This document shows, piece after piece, positions 1-58,059 of a stretch of DNA of 64,000 nucleotides; the first letter of the stretch is position 1, and every line of letters starts with the position of its first letter. The position numbers and the translations under genes are program-made. This DNA is from Warburgia ugandensis (Eukaryota; Streptophyta; Magnoliopsida; Canellales; Canellaceae). The notes below the pieces were generated by a model. The model was not told the DNA's origin. It made no database searches and saw nothing but the letters and a program-made list of their open reading frames with translations. The stretch spans positions 27,229,437 to 27,293,436 of the forward strand of contig CP141138.1 in NCBI GenBank assembly GCA_035236585.1. The letters run 5' to 3'.

Positions 1-1784
1 TAGAACATGTATTGAATTTTGAACTTTGTAATTTGGATTGTATATTTGGACAAGTATTGTAAGAATACAATGGGCTGTGTACTGTGAACCACTGGATGGA
101 TCCTGAAGTTTAATAAAAGTATATTCCTTCTATGGAATTTTATCTTATACAAAATTCTACTTATGTTATGTATGAGGTGGTGACTTAGGTTTTACAAAAC
201 AAATTCTAAAGAAAAGAATTTCCGTTGCTTTGGTTTGCGAAAAAATTTTTACTCTAAGGGCCCTATCTTTACAAAATGTATTATAAAATGTGTTATAAAA
301 ATTCGGGTAGCCACAATAATAACCCAACCTAAAGCATTCACCATATTAGCAATGTTCCACCTAATTTTAGTAGGGAAACCAATTAGCTAGTACATGGCAT
401 CAATTTTCTGCTCAATTGGGCAAGCAATTGTGTCATTTTCTTCGCCTATTTTAGCTTGGCAGTCTCTAGTATTTCAACACCAATTTCAACCCACACCAAA
501 TAAAGACATCCACCATTATGTTGATAAAAAACAATCAATAAACCCTACTCAACATGGTGGATCACAAGAGTAATTCCAGTTAGAATCTTCCCCTACATTT
601 CTGCCATGTTGAATAGCTTATAAAGTTGCTTGTGATTTCACAAGCTTTCACGAACAATAAACATTCATTCCATTGATAGAATTCATAGATTCACCATCCT
701 ATATTACTATTTTTCCAAACCTAATAGCATGTATGATGGATTCCTAAAAGAAAATTTAAGTTATACAACACGCTATATCATGCACTTAAATAGTAATCAA
801 CCCAGTACCATCATGCAAAGAAAATGTTCTTTAAAAACACTACTACACACCTAGATTTCAATGGATAAACCTAGGAATGTATTAAGCAATTTACCAAATC
901 CCCTAACTCTCAAAGATCCCTTTGGATTTCTAGGCTTGAAGTTTGGTTTCTCTACTCCAGGTGTTGGAGTTTTCAACAAACAAAACAGTGGAGCTTGTTC
1001 CTTCTCGAACTCCTCCTTTCTTGCTTGCCTTTTTCCCTATTTCCTTCCACTATCTTTCAACACTACATACCTCACTTCCCTCTAGTTTTTCCCTAGATTT
1101 TTCTAGGCTTTAATAGGGTTTAATGGAGTTTTTCTCTATTGTTTTAAGGCACATCGTCGGAGAGTAGAAGAAGGCAAGATGGCTGCCAATTTAAAAGCAA
1201 AATCACCCAATTTTTGGGCTAGTTGCTTGTCACGTATGCAGCTAACTATCCCCCTCAATCATTGTAGATTCTAGTCTAGTTTGCATGCATGCACAGCCAA
1301 CTATGCAGGCCATAATAAATGTTCCTATCAAGTTACTAACCATGCAACTAGGAATTACAATGCATGCCCTTCTTCAAGCTACCCCTCATACAATTGGTAA
1401 TTACCATTTTGCCTTAGGTCATTGTGTTATTTGAACTTCTCCTTAATAGTTATTCATGTATTTTTCCTTTTGTTCATTATAAAACTAAGGACAATAAGGT
1501 ATTCTTTATCCTTCCCCATTTAATTACTTATATAAGCTTTAAGATAATATAGTATACATCTCAATGAAATACATCATTCCTTCAACCTATGCCTCTAATC
1601 CCTCTACATATGGCTTTCCACTAATTTAACACTTATTCCTAGGTATAATTGAAAGAAAAAGAGAAGATAGTAGTGAGTTAAATGAAAAGAGAGGGAATAA
1701 AAATGAAAAAAATATAACCCATTTTTTTGTATGTTATATTTATATCATATGGGAATTTTACATAATTGCCCACATTAGTATGAC
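1..1784. other. Upstream intergenic DNA, no gene seen
   Basis: AT-rich non-coding sequence. The only open frame of note (861-1085) is short, low in complexity and resembles no family I know. The pyrimidine-rich stretch around 1000-1140 is similar in texture to the LTR-like sequence elsewhere in the window, so this is probably decayed transposon DNA, but no LTR boundary, primer-binding site or protein domain could be fixed. Confidence 0.4.
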
Positions 1785-2335
1785 TTGAATGGATTTGACA
1801 TTTTTCCTAGGGATTTCCAAAGGTATGCATTGTTTTGACATTGTGCCTTGGAACTTCCTAGTGCTTAAAGTGCTTGGACATTGTGCCAAGGAAAATCCAA
1901 GGGCTTGAAAAGTTAAGACATTGTGTCTGGAACTTCATTGGGCTTGAAGAGATTTGACATTGTCCTTAGGGACTTCCAAGGACATGTATTGTTTTGACAT
2001 TGTTCGTTGGGATCTCCCAGTATATAAAGTGCTTAGAGATTATGCCTAGGGACTTCCAAGGGCATGTATTGTTTGACATTATGCCTTGGAACTTTCCAGT
2101 GCTTAGACATTGTGCCAAGGAACATCAAAGGACTTGAAATGTATTGACATTGTGTCTAGGAACTTCATAGGACTGGGATGGATTTAACATTTTGTTTGGA
2201 GATTTCCAATGGCATGTCTTATTTTTACATTGTAACTTGGAACTTCCTAGTACTTAAAGTGGTTGGACATTGTGCCAAAGAACATCTAAGGGCTTAAAAA
2301 GTTTATACACTATGTCTAGGAGCTTGTAGGACTAT
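1785..2335 (+). repeat. Tandem-repeat array 1 (160-bp unit of four 40-bp subunits)
   Basis: The block gacattgtgcc(a/t)aggaactt recurs about every 40 bp. Longer-range features such as tgcattgttttgaca recur near 1830 and 1990, giving a period close to 160 bp. One later unit is shortened by about half (next match near 2070) and another match falls near 2220. Subunits are distinguishable by their ends (agtgcttaaagtgcttg, gggcttgaaaagttt, tcataggacttgaatgg), so the unit is a higher-order repeat. The same repeat occurs in reverse complement at 7140-8760. Confidence 0.8.
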
Positions 2336-4728
2336 GTGAGTATTTGTGATGTGCTCTAGTACTAGCTATGACAATGCATGTTTTGGAATGAATTTTTAAA
2401 TGCAAAAACTTAATTTTAATGGAGGATCGATCCTTAAATTTTAAAACTAAGTTGTAAACAAAGCATCAAAAGAATCTTTTTTCATAAAAAAAATTTTTCC
2501 CAAAAATACCAAGTGTCTTTTCTTTTTCAAAAACTTTCAAATGATCAATAGAATTGAATTTTACATTTCTATTAAAATTTTGGCTTATTTTCCTTTGTTT
2601 TTTGGACATTTGCATTTTTTGCATGTGATGCATTGTACCTGATAAAACAATCTTCAAAATAAAACTAAATTCTAGAGACTCAATCTCTTTTCACATTTAT
2701 GATAAAGTCATAACCGTGCACCTATCCTAGAATTATCAAATCACAGCCATAAGTCACAATACATTCAAATTAGCATCCATGCCTTAACTTTACATAATGC
2801 AATGTAGACAAATATAACTTTAACTTATAGTGTTTCTCACTTTTACATTCAAAGTTCTTTTTAGAGTCCTTTACTCCTCCCATGGTTACTCTATCTCCTT
2901 GCTTTCCTTTTATCTGAAAATGTTTAGGATATGTTGAGTATACACTTATACTGAGTAGATAACCTGAATACTACGCAACTGAAATCAATGAACATACATC
3001 ATTCATGATTTAAAGATGAGTTTTTATCCATTTGAAATCAAGTAACCATCTCAAATAGGCTTCATCATGTAATGCATTTCAAGCATTCACATATAATTGA
3101 ATGTCTCGATTTTAAATTGAATACAATACAAGTAAAACAATCTCAAGATCATGTAAAGTAATGAAACATGAAAGTAATATTTGATTAAACACATCATCAG
3201 CATCACAAACTAGTATATATCACTATGCATAGTTGCATCTCAATATATTTTATACCAATTGGTTCATCATATATATAGAACCACAACTCACCATATATAG
3301 AGCTAAAATCATCACTGGAATGCTATCACTTGCTCATGCTCATGACATCAAGATCAAAAATAAATCATCTTGATGGTTGTATGCTCACGACTAGATCTCT
3401 GTGTCATGTATCAACCAATATCCTAACCAGACCTCGACTATATCCTAACATGGACTGTAGTCAAATCTAGAAAGGCTGCCATGAACATCTATAATAGGCT
3501 CCACTACTAATCCAAATAGATGCCTCTTTTGGTGGTGGATATCATTTGCCACTTTTTATGGTATAGGTCAGGAGGCCAACCTGTACAACCCCTCACATAA
3601 AGCTCACCTGGCTTATTAGCTTGAAAAATCCTATGGTATTATCATACCCTACTACGAAATCATTTCACCACCTCAAAGTTCCTTTTTAAATCCTTTGAGT
3701 TGTCAAAATAAATGAATTCATTCTTTTCAAATTTCCAACACAATTCTATGTCTAACATCAAAACATCATTTTCGGCATTATAATAACGAATGAACAGTTC
3801 ATAAACATTCTTTTAAAAAAAAGCACGATTAATACATAAAATTGTATATAACAAAAAGTATGACTTCTGTTTAATAACAACATTTCTAAATATGCATTTT
3901 CAGGAGTCTAATAAAACTCAAAGTCCATAATTCTAACATTCAATTTATAAATCATCACATACTCTTAAAACATAACATTTTGCTCACAAAATTTACATGC
4001 ATTCAATAGGGTCATACTCTCATCATATAACTATATCAAAATGTTGAAACAGATTACAGTAGCTTTTCAGTTTAAAACTCAATTGAAATTTGGTAGCATT
4101 TGGATTACCTACTCTTGTGACAATTTATCTTTTTTCCACAACTTTCACTATCTTCTTTTCACAGTCAATATCAATTCTAACTTTTCATGCCATTTTTAAT
4201 CCATACTTTAAATTTTAACTTATGTTATGATCTAACGGTCCAGATCATCTCAAAATCATTGAACCATTAGATTTACAATCTATCACCAATCAATTGTTAG
4301 TATTTCATGTAACCAATCATTTAGGTTACTAATTTGAATTCTACATCTAAGGATCATTGTTATTTTTCACCTCCATGCTAAAACCTTAGATCTAAGCCAT
4401 TGGTTCATTGATTGATAATTATAATAATCAATTTATAGCTTGATTCTACTGATTTGCATTGTTACATATTACTACCACTTTATAATATTTAATCTATGCT
4501 TTTTATTATTGTCTAGGATTAATCACCTAATCAAATTATCATCCAACTTGATTTGATCAATTAATTTTTTATTACAAACTAGATCTAAGAATCTCTTTAA
4601 ATTTCACATATTTGTCATAATTGTTCAAACTGATATGATCCATTGCTTTTCCTATCATAGATCAGATTAGTAGATTTCTTCTAATTACACATACACAAAT
4701 CAAAATTTATTTAACCAATCATCTGTGT

Positions 4729-4803
4729 ACCATAGACCCTAGTGGTTCACTCCTTCCCTGAACCCCACATATGTGGGAGCTTCATACACTAGATTGCCCT
4801 TTC
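4729..4803 (+). mobile_element. Au-type SINE, 3' fragment
   Basis: The stretch has the order of the Au SINE 3' half: agaccct-tgtggt-like segment, ccttccctgaacccc, the short hairpin with ggagcttc, then a ctgcccttt-like end. The tRNA-like 5' half with A and B boxes is absent. No convincing target-site duplication was found. It lies inside the LTR-like block. Confidence 0.7.
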
Positions 4804-5856
4804 TATCAATCTGATATGGAAAACATTATCAGATCATTTTTTAATTTGCTATTAACCTTTGGATCAGTGATCTAATAGTTAAAAATGTTTTGAACCTGAT
4901 CCTCATCTATCTTTTAATGGTGGAGTTGGGGTTTGAACTCATAGACCTTTGCCCAGGATGTGAATATGTATCATCCAGTTATTATTCAACATCGTTTAGG
5001 CACAAATATGATCAATCAGAGGTTCTAATTTGACAACTTTGTTCATGATTCATCAATTATATGTGATCAGATTTGTTATTCATGGTTAAAACTCAATGAT
5101 AAGAATCTTGGCAAGGTTGTTGGACTTCTGATCATAGGCTGATCAGTGTGTATAGTGACAGATCAATAGGCCTCGTTCAAATATGTCAAATTTCTAGAAT
5201 TTTAGGGCTAATCCTATCTAATTTTTAGAGGAAATATAGGGCTTTTAATTTAATTTACATAAGAACTAATATGCCCCTCTGATTGGAATCGTCACTTTTC
5301 CATAGGTTTCCCATGATCGTACTTCGATCAAAGAATTTTCATAGGGTTTTTGCTAATTGACAGTTAACGAAGACAATAGAGCATCTGATCATTGATCGAA
5401 CATTGCCCTATCTCTGTTCTAATAGTAACGAATCAAACAACTGAGGCTGTCGAATCAATTTTAGTCCAAGATTGAGCAAAAGAAGTCAATTTACAAATGG
5501 GTTTTATGGATCCTACATCAATGAAATATCTTTGGCCTTTGCTCCTCATAGATGGGTTAGATCGATCATCATTTGTTGTTGTGCATCAGTCCCTACTCTA
5601 GTTGACCAGTAAAGATGGCATAGAGCTTCCTCTTTCTTTGGGGCTTTTGTAGATCTGAGGATGGGAAGCACAATAGTGGAATTCAATGTTGATCGACCAC
5701 CGTTTCATTATCATCTTCCATTGCGATTGACACAAATCCAATGACATGGGCATATAGTCCTCGGATTTTCTCCTTCTCATCAAGTAGTGGTGACTAGCAC
5801 AACATCCTTTTTTCTCCCCTCTCTTTCTTTCTCTCTCTCCTACTTCTTCTTCTTCT

Positions 5857-5858
<2 letters not shown>

Positions 5859-5946
<88 letters not shown>
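5859..5946. repeat. (CT)n microsatellite, about 44 repeats
   Basis: Uninterrupted CT dinucleotides, preceded by a pyrimidine-rich lead-in with TTC runs from about 5800. It sits inside the LTR-like block; comparable GA/CT runs lie at 33601-33691 and 42767-42845. Confidence 0.98.
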
Positions 5947-5949
<3 letters not shown>

Positions 5950-6012
5950 GGGTAACAAGCCAACTTTGGTCTATTTGCATTTTGTTTTTAACAAGGAGGG
6001 GAGTGGAGATAT

Positions 6013-7080
6013 GAAACCCTCCCTTAAATTTACTTAAAATTTCTTTTTTTAATGCATTATTTATTTATTTCTTATTATTTTTTAAATCTAAAAATAACAT
6101 TGCTCACTTTTAGTCACATTATGCAAAAATATGATGAGTTTGATCAATATTTGTTTCAAATTTCACAAGCGAGACCCACCTAGTAAAATTACTAAATTGC
6201 CCTTTGCTAGTAAAACTTCCAACTTTTTCATCCAAACTTGAATTTCAGCGTTCTTAGTGTTGTTGGAATCTTTCTTTTGAGTAGAATTTAAAAATTAAGG
6301 TTCCAACACTCAACTTGGTGTTTATAGTTTTCTTATTTTTCCAAGCTTTGAAAAGACTAATATGAAAATGGTCTCTCCCTTAAATTTACTTAAAATTTCT
6401 TTTTTATACATTATTTATTTGTTATTATTTATTAAATCTAATAATATCATTGATTACTTTTAATCACATTATGCATCATTATGATGAGTTTTATCAATCT
6501 TCCTTTCAAATTTCACAAGCAGGGCCATCTAATAAAATTACTAAATTGCTCTTTGCTAGTAAAACTTCTAACTTTTTCATCTAAACTCAAATTTTAGCAT
6601 TCTGAGTATTGTTGGACTCCTTTTTTCAAGTAGAATTCAAAAATTGAGGTTCAAAACCTCAACTTGATGTTTACAATTTTCTTTTTCTTTTTAAACTCCA
6701 AAAAGACTAATATGAAAATGGTCCCTCCCTTAAATTGACTTTTTTTATGCATTATTTATTTATTTGTTACTATTATTAAATAGAATAATATAATTTCTTA
6801 TTTTTAGTTACATTATTCATCATTATGGAAAGTTTGATCAATCTTCTTTTCACATTTCACAAGCGGGGTCCACCTAGTAAGATTACTAAATTGGCCTTTG
6901 CAAGTAAAATTTCTAACTTTTTTTATCCGAACTTGAAATTTTAGTGTTCTTAGTATCTTTGGAATTCTGTTTTAAAGTAGAATTCAAAATTTGAGGTTCA
7001 AATACTGCACTTGATGTTTATAATTTTCTTATTTTTCAAACTCAAAGAAGATTAAAAATTTCCAAAATTTTCATTTCATA
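6013..7080. repeat. Three tandem units of about 350 bp
   Basis: The block starting ccctcccttaaatttact occurs near 6017, again near 6373 and again near 6722, each followed by the same order of motifs (ttatttatttgtta, attatgcatcattatgatgag, cacaagcggggtccacctag, then gttcttagtgttgttgga). Periods are about 357 and 349 bp. The units diverge by substitutions and small indels, so the triplication is not recent. Related single copies occur within the LTRs at 33.8, 37.8 and 60.1 kb. Confidence 0.8.
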
Positions 7081-7139
7081 AATATTTGTAAACATAACAT
7101 AAAAATAGAATTTAAAATCGAAGGTATTATAGGATGTCC

Positions 7140-8760
7140 ATGCACTTTAATCATTAAAAAATTTCAAGGCACAATGTCAAAACAATACATTCTTATAGAA
7201 GTCCCCAAATAAAATGTCAAATCCATTCAAGTCCTGTAAAGTTTCTGGACACAATGTCTAAACTTTTCAAGTCCTTGGATGTTTCATGGCACAATGGTCA
7301 AGCACTTCAAGTATGAAAAATTCTCAAGGCACAATGTCAAATCATTATATACCATTTGAAGTCCCCAGTCACAATGTCAAATCCATTCAAGTCCTACAAA
7401 GTACCAAGACAAAATGTCTAAACTTTTTCTAGCCCTTCGATGTTCCTTAGCACAATATCCATGCACTTTAAGCACAGGGAAGTCCTTAGGCATAATGTTA
7501 AAAAGAAACATGCTATTGGAAGTCCCTAGGCACATTGTCAAAGCTGTTCAAGTCCTACAAAGTTCATAGAAATAATATCTAAACTTTTCAAGCCTTGAAT
7601 GTTTCTTGGCACAATGTCCAAGCACTTTAAGTATGGGGAAGTCCCAATGTACATCGTTAAATTGTTACATGCCATTGAAAGTTCCTAGGCACAATGCTAA
7701 ATACATTTAAGTCTTACAAAGTTCTTAGAAACAATGCCTAAATTTTTGAAGCCCTTGGATGCTCTTTGGCAAAACATCTAATCATTTTAAGCACAGGGAA
7801 TTCCCATGGCACAATGTCTAAACAACATATGCATTGGAAGTCCCTCGGCAAAATGACAAATCCATTCAGGTCTTATGAAGTTCCCTGACATAGTGTCTAA
7901 ACTTTTGAAGCCCTTGAAAGATCCTTGGCACAATGTCTAGGAACTTTAAGCATAGTGAAGTGCCGAGGAATAATGTCAAAACAATACATGCCCTTGAAGG
8001 TCACTTAGCAAAGTGTCAAATTCATTTAAGTTGTACGAAGTTCCTAGACACAAGGCCTAAACATTTCATGCCCTTAGATGTTTCTTGACACAATGTCAAA
8101 GAACTTTAAACAGTGGGAAGTCTCAAGGTACAATGTCAAAATAATACATGCCCTTAGAAAGTCCCTAGGAAAAATGTCAAATCCATTCAAGTCCTATGGG
8201 CTGTCAAGAACATAGAAGAGGTAGGATGGGCACTTGGTTAGATCTATTATGGATCGTATATGTATGATAGTTGGATTTAATGACTCTCCTAGGATTTTGT
8301 CAGTCCTGAGCTAAGCCTTAGCTAAACGTTGAAAATCTTAATGCCATAATACCTTTCAAATCCTCTTTGCCATTATCGTACTGCAATACACAATTTTTGA
8401 ACTTTTCAAGCTCTTAGATGTTTCTTGGCACAAAATGTCTCAACTTTTAAGTCCTTGGATATTACTTGGCACAATTTCCAAGCACTTTAAGTAAAGAGAA
8501 GTCTCTAGGCACAATGTCAAATCCATTGATGTCCTTTTAGAGCTCTTGGATTTGACATGGCACAATGTCCTAGCTCTTTGGAGCTTGAAAATTCCCAAAG
8601 AACAATGTAAAGGTATTACATACTCTTAGAAGTCCCTTGGCTCAATGTCAAAGCCATTGAAGTTGTACGCAAGACACAATCGTCTATACTTTTCAAGCCC
8701 TTAAACATTCCTTGGCAAAATGTCCAATCACTTTAATCACAAAAAGCCCCAAGGTACAAT
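7140..8760 (-). repeat. Tandem-repeat array 2, reverse complement of array 1
   Basis: The marker ggcacaatgtcaaa recurs at about 7168, 7328, 7489, 7648, 7808, 7967 and 8127, a regular 160-bp period. Inside each period are four 40-bp subunits of the form g(g/a)cacaatgtc plus a distinct spacer. About 190 bp of unrelated sequence (8206-8395) interrupts the array before it resumes to 8760. It is the reverse complement of array 1; neither array shows coding potential. Confidence 0.85.
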
Positions 8761-9180
8761 ATGAACCCTGCGGACCAATTGAGAAAATTGCTCCAATTTA
8801 TTTCTTAACTGCCATATTTCTCATCAAAAGATCTATACAGTTCACCTATTGGTAGATAGTGTTCGATGCATGGAACATGGCGAATTCTTATTGGCCAGAG
8901 ACACTCGAAGTCTCATACATCAACAAATGCCATGCATGATAATTGGTGAAGTCATAGCCATTGCCTTCCCTAAGTGCTAGTGAGAAGATCTACACAATCC
9001 ATCGTACTGGCTCACTGCGGTGCCCACAAAGCAAAAACAGCAACGGCCAAAGACCCTTTGAGATCTATTAATAGTGTACTTGTTTTGTAGGAAATTTCAT
9101 TCATTCAAGTTGAAGGATTCAAATAGACTGCTCGATAAGTTGTACATGTCAAAGTGTAAGTGGCGCACTTAAACCACTTA
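8761..9180. other. Unassigned intergenic DNA
   Basis: Non-repetitive sequence between the satellite array and the gene promoter. No open reading frame of useful length and no transposon signature was recognised. Confidence 0.4.
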
Positions 9181-9231
9181 TCCCGTCGTACTCCTTTCAA
9201 AATTTCGGTGGGGGGGGATACGCAGCTGAAG

Positions 9232-9240
9232 AGATATTTT
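9232..9240 (-). promoter_or_regulatory. Evening element (AAAATATCT)
   Basis: The + strand reads agatatttt, the exact reverse complement of the evening element AAAATATCT, bound in plants by MYB-like clock factors of the CCA1/LHY/RVE family. It lies about 420 bp upstream of the inferred start of transcription. PRR-family genes are established targets of CCA1/LHY and RVE8, so the context makes chance less likely, but a 9-base match alone is weak evidence. Confidence 0.55.
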
Positions 9241-9382
9241 TGTCCGTTAACTGATAATATCTAATTCTCCGTAAGCAAGGGTATATCCGTCACTAAAATC
9301 TTAAACTCCGTCAAGCACGCCGTTAGGGTTTTTCTGTCTTTTGTTGTTTCAACAGGAAACGGCAAGTTTCAAGGGTCTTTAA

Positions 9383-9565
9383 CTGCCACGTTGGCAGTGC
9401 GCGATCTGGTGTATCATTCAGGATGCGGAATGAGAGCTCACGCGTCCTGCTATTGATTTTGTCCACGTAGGACGGTCCTGGCTTCGATTTTGTCTCCGCC
9501 GAGCGATCTCAAAGCCAACGTGGCTTCCTCTGGAGCGCTCTCCACCTCCATTTGTTCCACGTCAG
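9383..9565 (+). promoter_or_regulatory. Cluster of four ACGT-core elements, three in short palindromes
   Basis: ACGT cores occur at 9388-9391, 9465-9468, 9518-9521 and 9559-9562. The first three sit at the centre of small inverted repeats: ctgcca/tggcag, gtcc/ggac and aagcca/tggctt. The third contains ACGTGGC, the ABRE core, and the fourth is ccacgtca. ACGT cores are bound by bZIP and some bHLH (PIF-like) factors. Occupancy is inference only. Confidence 0.45.
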
Positions 9566-9649
9566 TCATTTTGGACCATTCCAACATGGTAGGTATGTTT
9601 CTCTCACCTCAGCTTTTCGTCTGCTACAAAAAGTAGAAAATTAGAGAAA

Positions 9650-10387
9650 CCTAACTCTCTTCTTCGTTCTCTTTTTGTTCCAATCTGAAACATCCAGACA
9701 TTTCAGTTTCCGGAAAGTTTTTTCTCTGATCCGGCCTAATTTTTTTATCATTATCTTCTGTTGGGATCGAGTTGCCCAGAGTCTGCTTGCTGTTTCTTGA
9801 GGTCTCAAGGTATTTTTTTTCTCCCAGCTATCTTGTTCCTTTTGCGGAATTTTTAGATGATTTTTGCTTCATGATCCTATTTTTTCCTTGTTTTTCAGAT
9901 TTCTATGCAGGTAATATTCATGACAGGAACTTTCCATGTTGGAATTATGAGATTTTGTTTTGACCATTTTCAAAATGCCATCTTTTTCAATATTTTGGAG
10001 GTTTTTATCTGGCCAGTGCTGTGGATCGATATTTTCGTGTGCTTTTTGGTAGATTTGATATTTCTGCACGGTTTAAAATGTCTGATATTATGGCATGTAA
10101 CAGGGATTTGAGTTGTTTAACTATGGGGTAAGCTTGCTGATGTCTGAAACAAGGTAGTTTGTTGTTTCTTTATGGCTGGAGATCTGGTTTTAGTGTAACC
10201 TTCCTCTGTATCTTTTGATGTCTTTGGGGCTGGAAATTGGTAGGAGTTGGATAAGGGATTTGTTCTGGCACAGGAGAATATCGTGGTGGGGACGGAATGT
10301 GCGACTTCTCTTTCCGAGGGAAGGAGGGTTCTCACCGGCTCAATCCAGTGCCTTCTTCCTCATCTTCTGTCTACTTGAATCTGGTTG
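9650..10387 (+). other. 5' leader of the PRR7-like gene, probably containing an intron
   Basis: The segment from the CT-rich presumed start to the ATG is about 740 bp, long for a plant 5' UTR. A good donor (caag/gtattt) lies at 9809/9810, with candidate acceptors at about 9898, 9908 and 10103 (taacag/ggattt), so a leader intron is plausible. An in-frame TGA at 10376-10378 just upstream of the ATG fixes the start of the coding region. Short frames within this leader are not considered real. Confidence 0.5.
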
Positions 10388-56530
<46,143 letters not shown>

Positions 56531-56962
56531 GTATTTCGTATTTCCATTTGTGATTTGTTTTTGCATGCCTGGTGAAGGGCAACTTCCATGCATGGGTTCA
56601 AGGTTTGTGATCATCCAAATCCAATAGGATTATTTATTTCATTAACTTGTTTATAATGAGGGTTTCTTAAGGTGACTGCATGTGAGATTCATTTCATGAT
56701 CAAATAAAAAAACTGGTTTCAACACCATAAAATATTTTGGTGCATTCAAAAATTTTGCTGATCTTATCTATGCATGCACCATATCTTTAGGTGTGTCTTC
56801 CCATTAATAAAGATTTTTTGTTGGTAGAAGAAAAATTGTAGCAAAAAACTTTGTTATTTGTCCAATTTCATGTTGTAGATCTTAATGGCTCATATCTGGA
56901 CCCTATCATGGAGGGTTACTACCATTTAATCATAAAACCACTTTTGTGGGCTAATGCTTCAA

Positions 56963-57108
56963 AACCAAATATAAGTCTCTAAGTAATTAGGTGAAATTAT
57001 ATGTGTATTCCTCATTTTCTTGTCCTTTTAAACACCAAACAGAAGTCTCAACCTAAGTAATTATGTGAAATTACATGTGTATTCCTCATTTTCTTGTCCT
57101 TTTATTAA
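56963..57108. repeat. 74-bp tandem duplication
   Basis: The phrase aagtaatta(g/t)gtgaaattayatgtgtattcctcattttct recurs from 56981 and 57055, a period of 74 bp, with few differences. Confidence 0.8.
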
Positions 57109-58059
57109 CTGATGGTCCTCCATCAACTCCACACATTTTAGGTCACCAAATAGTCAGGCCCCAATCATGTCTAATAGATGGTGCTTTCTGAACTTCATTA
57201 TACATTTCTTGCTATCCAAGCTTCTTCTAGAAACCCTATATGGAGGTCCCAAAGACTTAAAAGTCAAGGCCAATGGTTCAACTAATCATGAAAAATGTTA
57301 ATGCTGTAGTGGGTACAAATACATGTGAGGAATATGTCTGCTTGCCCTTCCCCTCTTTAAATCGGCATATGCCCCACATAGCTGACAACCATGCTCTTCA
57401 AGTGGTAAAGATTGTCTTATCCATAAAAAAAATGGTAAGGGTCAACCACACATACGATTTCTGGCCATGGCCTATCCAAGTTGTAGACATGAATGTTGTT
57501 GATAACTAAATAACTTAGCTCACGTGTATACATTCATTTTACATTCCTAAACTCCATCATGCTTGTACCAAGAAGAAATCCAATGTGTGATTAGTGAGTC
57601 AAAGATATATGCCCAAATACCAATTTTAAATGGGTGTTGTGAAGCATAGCTCTAAACAAATGAAACTATCTTAAAGATCTAGATTTTATCCAAATTTTCT
57701 TCAAACTCTATTTCACATGCCAAAAACTAATAGTTAGTGTCATTGAATGTAAAGGACTTCTACTGCATGATCTATCTAAAATGGACCTTAACTGGTGTAT
57801 TCTTTGGATCTTCAAAGACATGGGCCTGATATGTTGTTTGCTCCTCTAGCTCCATGAAAATAAGATTGGTTAGGAACATACAAAGAGAAAGTGTCTAGAG
57901 TGTGCTATCTAGAACGAGGTCCTAATGAGTGGTTTGGATCATCAAGAACTTGAATTGTATGTACTTAATCAGAGATGTTTTCTTAACTACAAACATGTGG
58001 TGTCATCCTTGTAGCATCCATCAGGCTGTCACTAAACAATCTATGTTATTTTTAGGGGT

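Larger units (their letters stand above)
2350..7132 (-). mobile_element. Degraded Ty3/gypsy-type LTR-like block
   Basis: The sequence near 2930 (gttgagtatacact) matches the LTR copy near 36087. The segment at 6150-6250 matches sequence near 33790-33900, 37740-37880 and 60060-60150. The right edge, gaaggtattata near 7118, aligns with the conserved LTR terminus agggttattaca at 34035 and 38054, so the block reads on the minus strand. It contains a SINE fragment, a (CT)n run and an internal triplication. No internal domain (RT, integrase) accompanies it, so it is a solo or broken LTR. The left boundary is uncertain. Confidence 0.5.
9181..9650 (+). promoter_or_regulatory. Putative promoter of the PRR7-like gene
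   Basis: This is the most GC-rich non-coding stretch near the gene and lies immediately upstream of its leader. It holds an exact evening element, four ACGT-core elements and a CT-rich segment. A TATA-like ctacaaaaag lies near 9623-9632, followed by CT-rich sequence typical of plant transcription starts. The start site is inferred at roughly 9650; no transcript was available. Confidence 0.6.

Noticed and set aside
5787..6014. Open frame rich in Ser-Leu
   Set aside because: It is a translation of the (CT)n microsatellite and its flanks; no real protein.
7140..8205. Regular spacing resembling a CRISPR array
   Set aside because: The spacers are themselves related 40-bp repeats and the genome is a plant; this is a satellite-type array.
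9772..10335. Short frames on both strands upstream of the PRR start
   Set aside because: They lie in the 5' leader or its putative intron and have no similarity or coding bias; the in-frame TGA at 10376 separates them from the gene.
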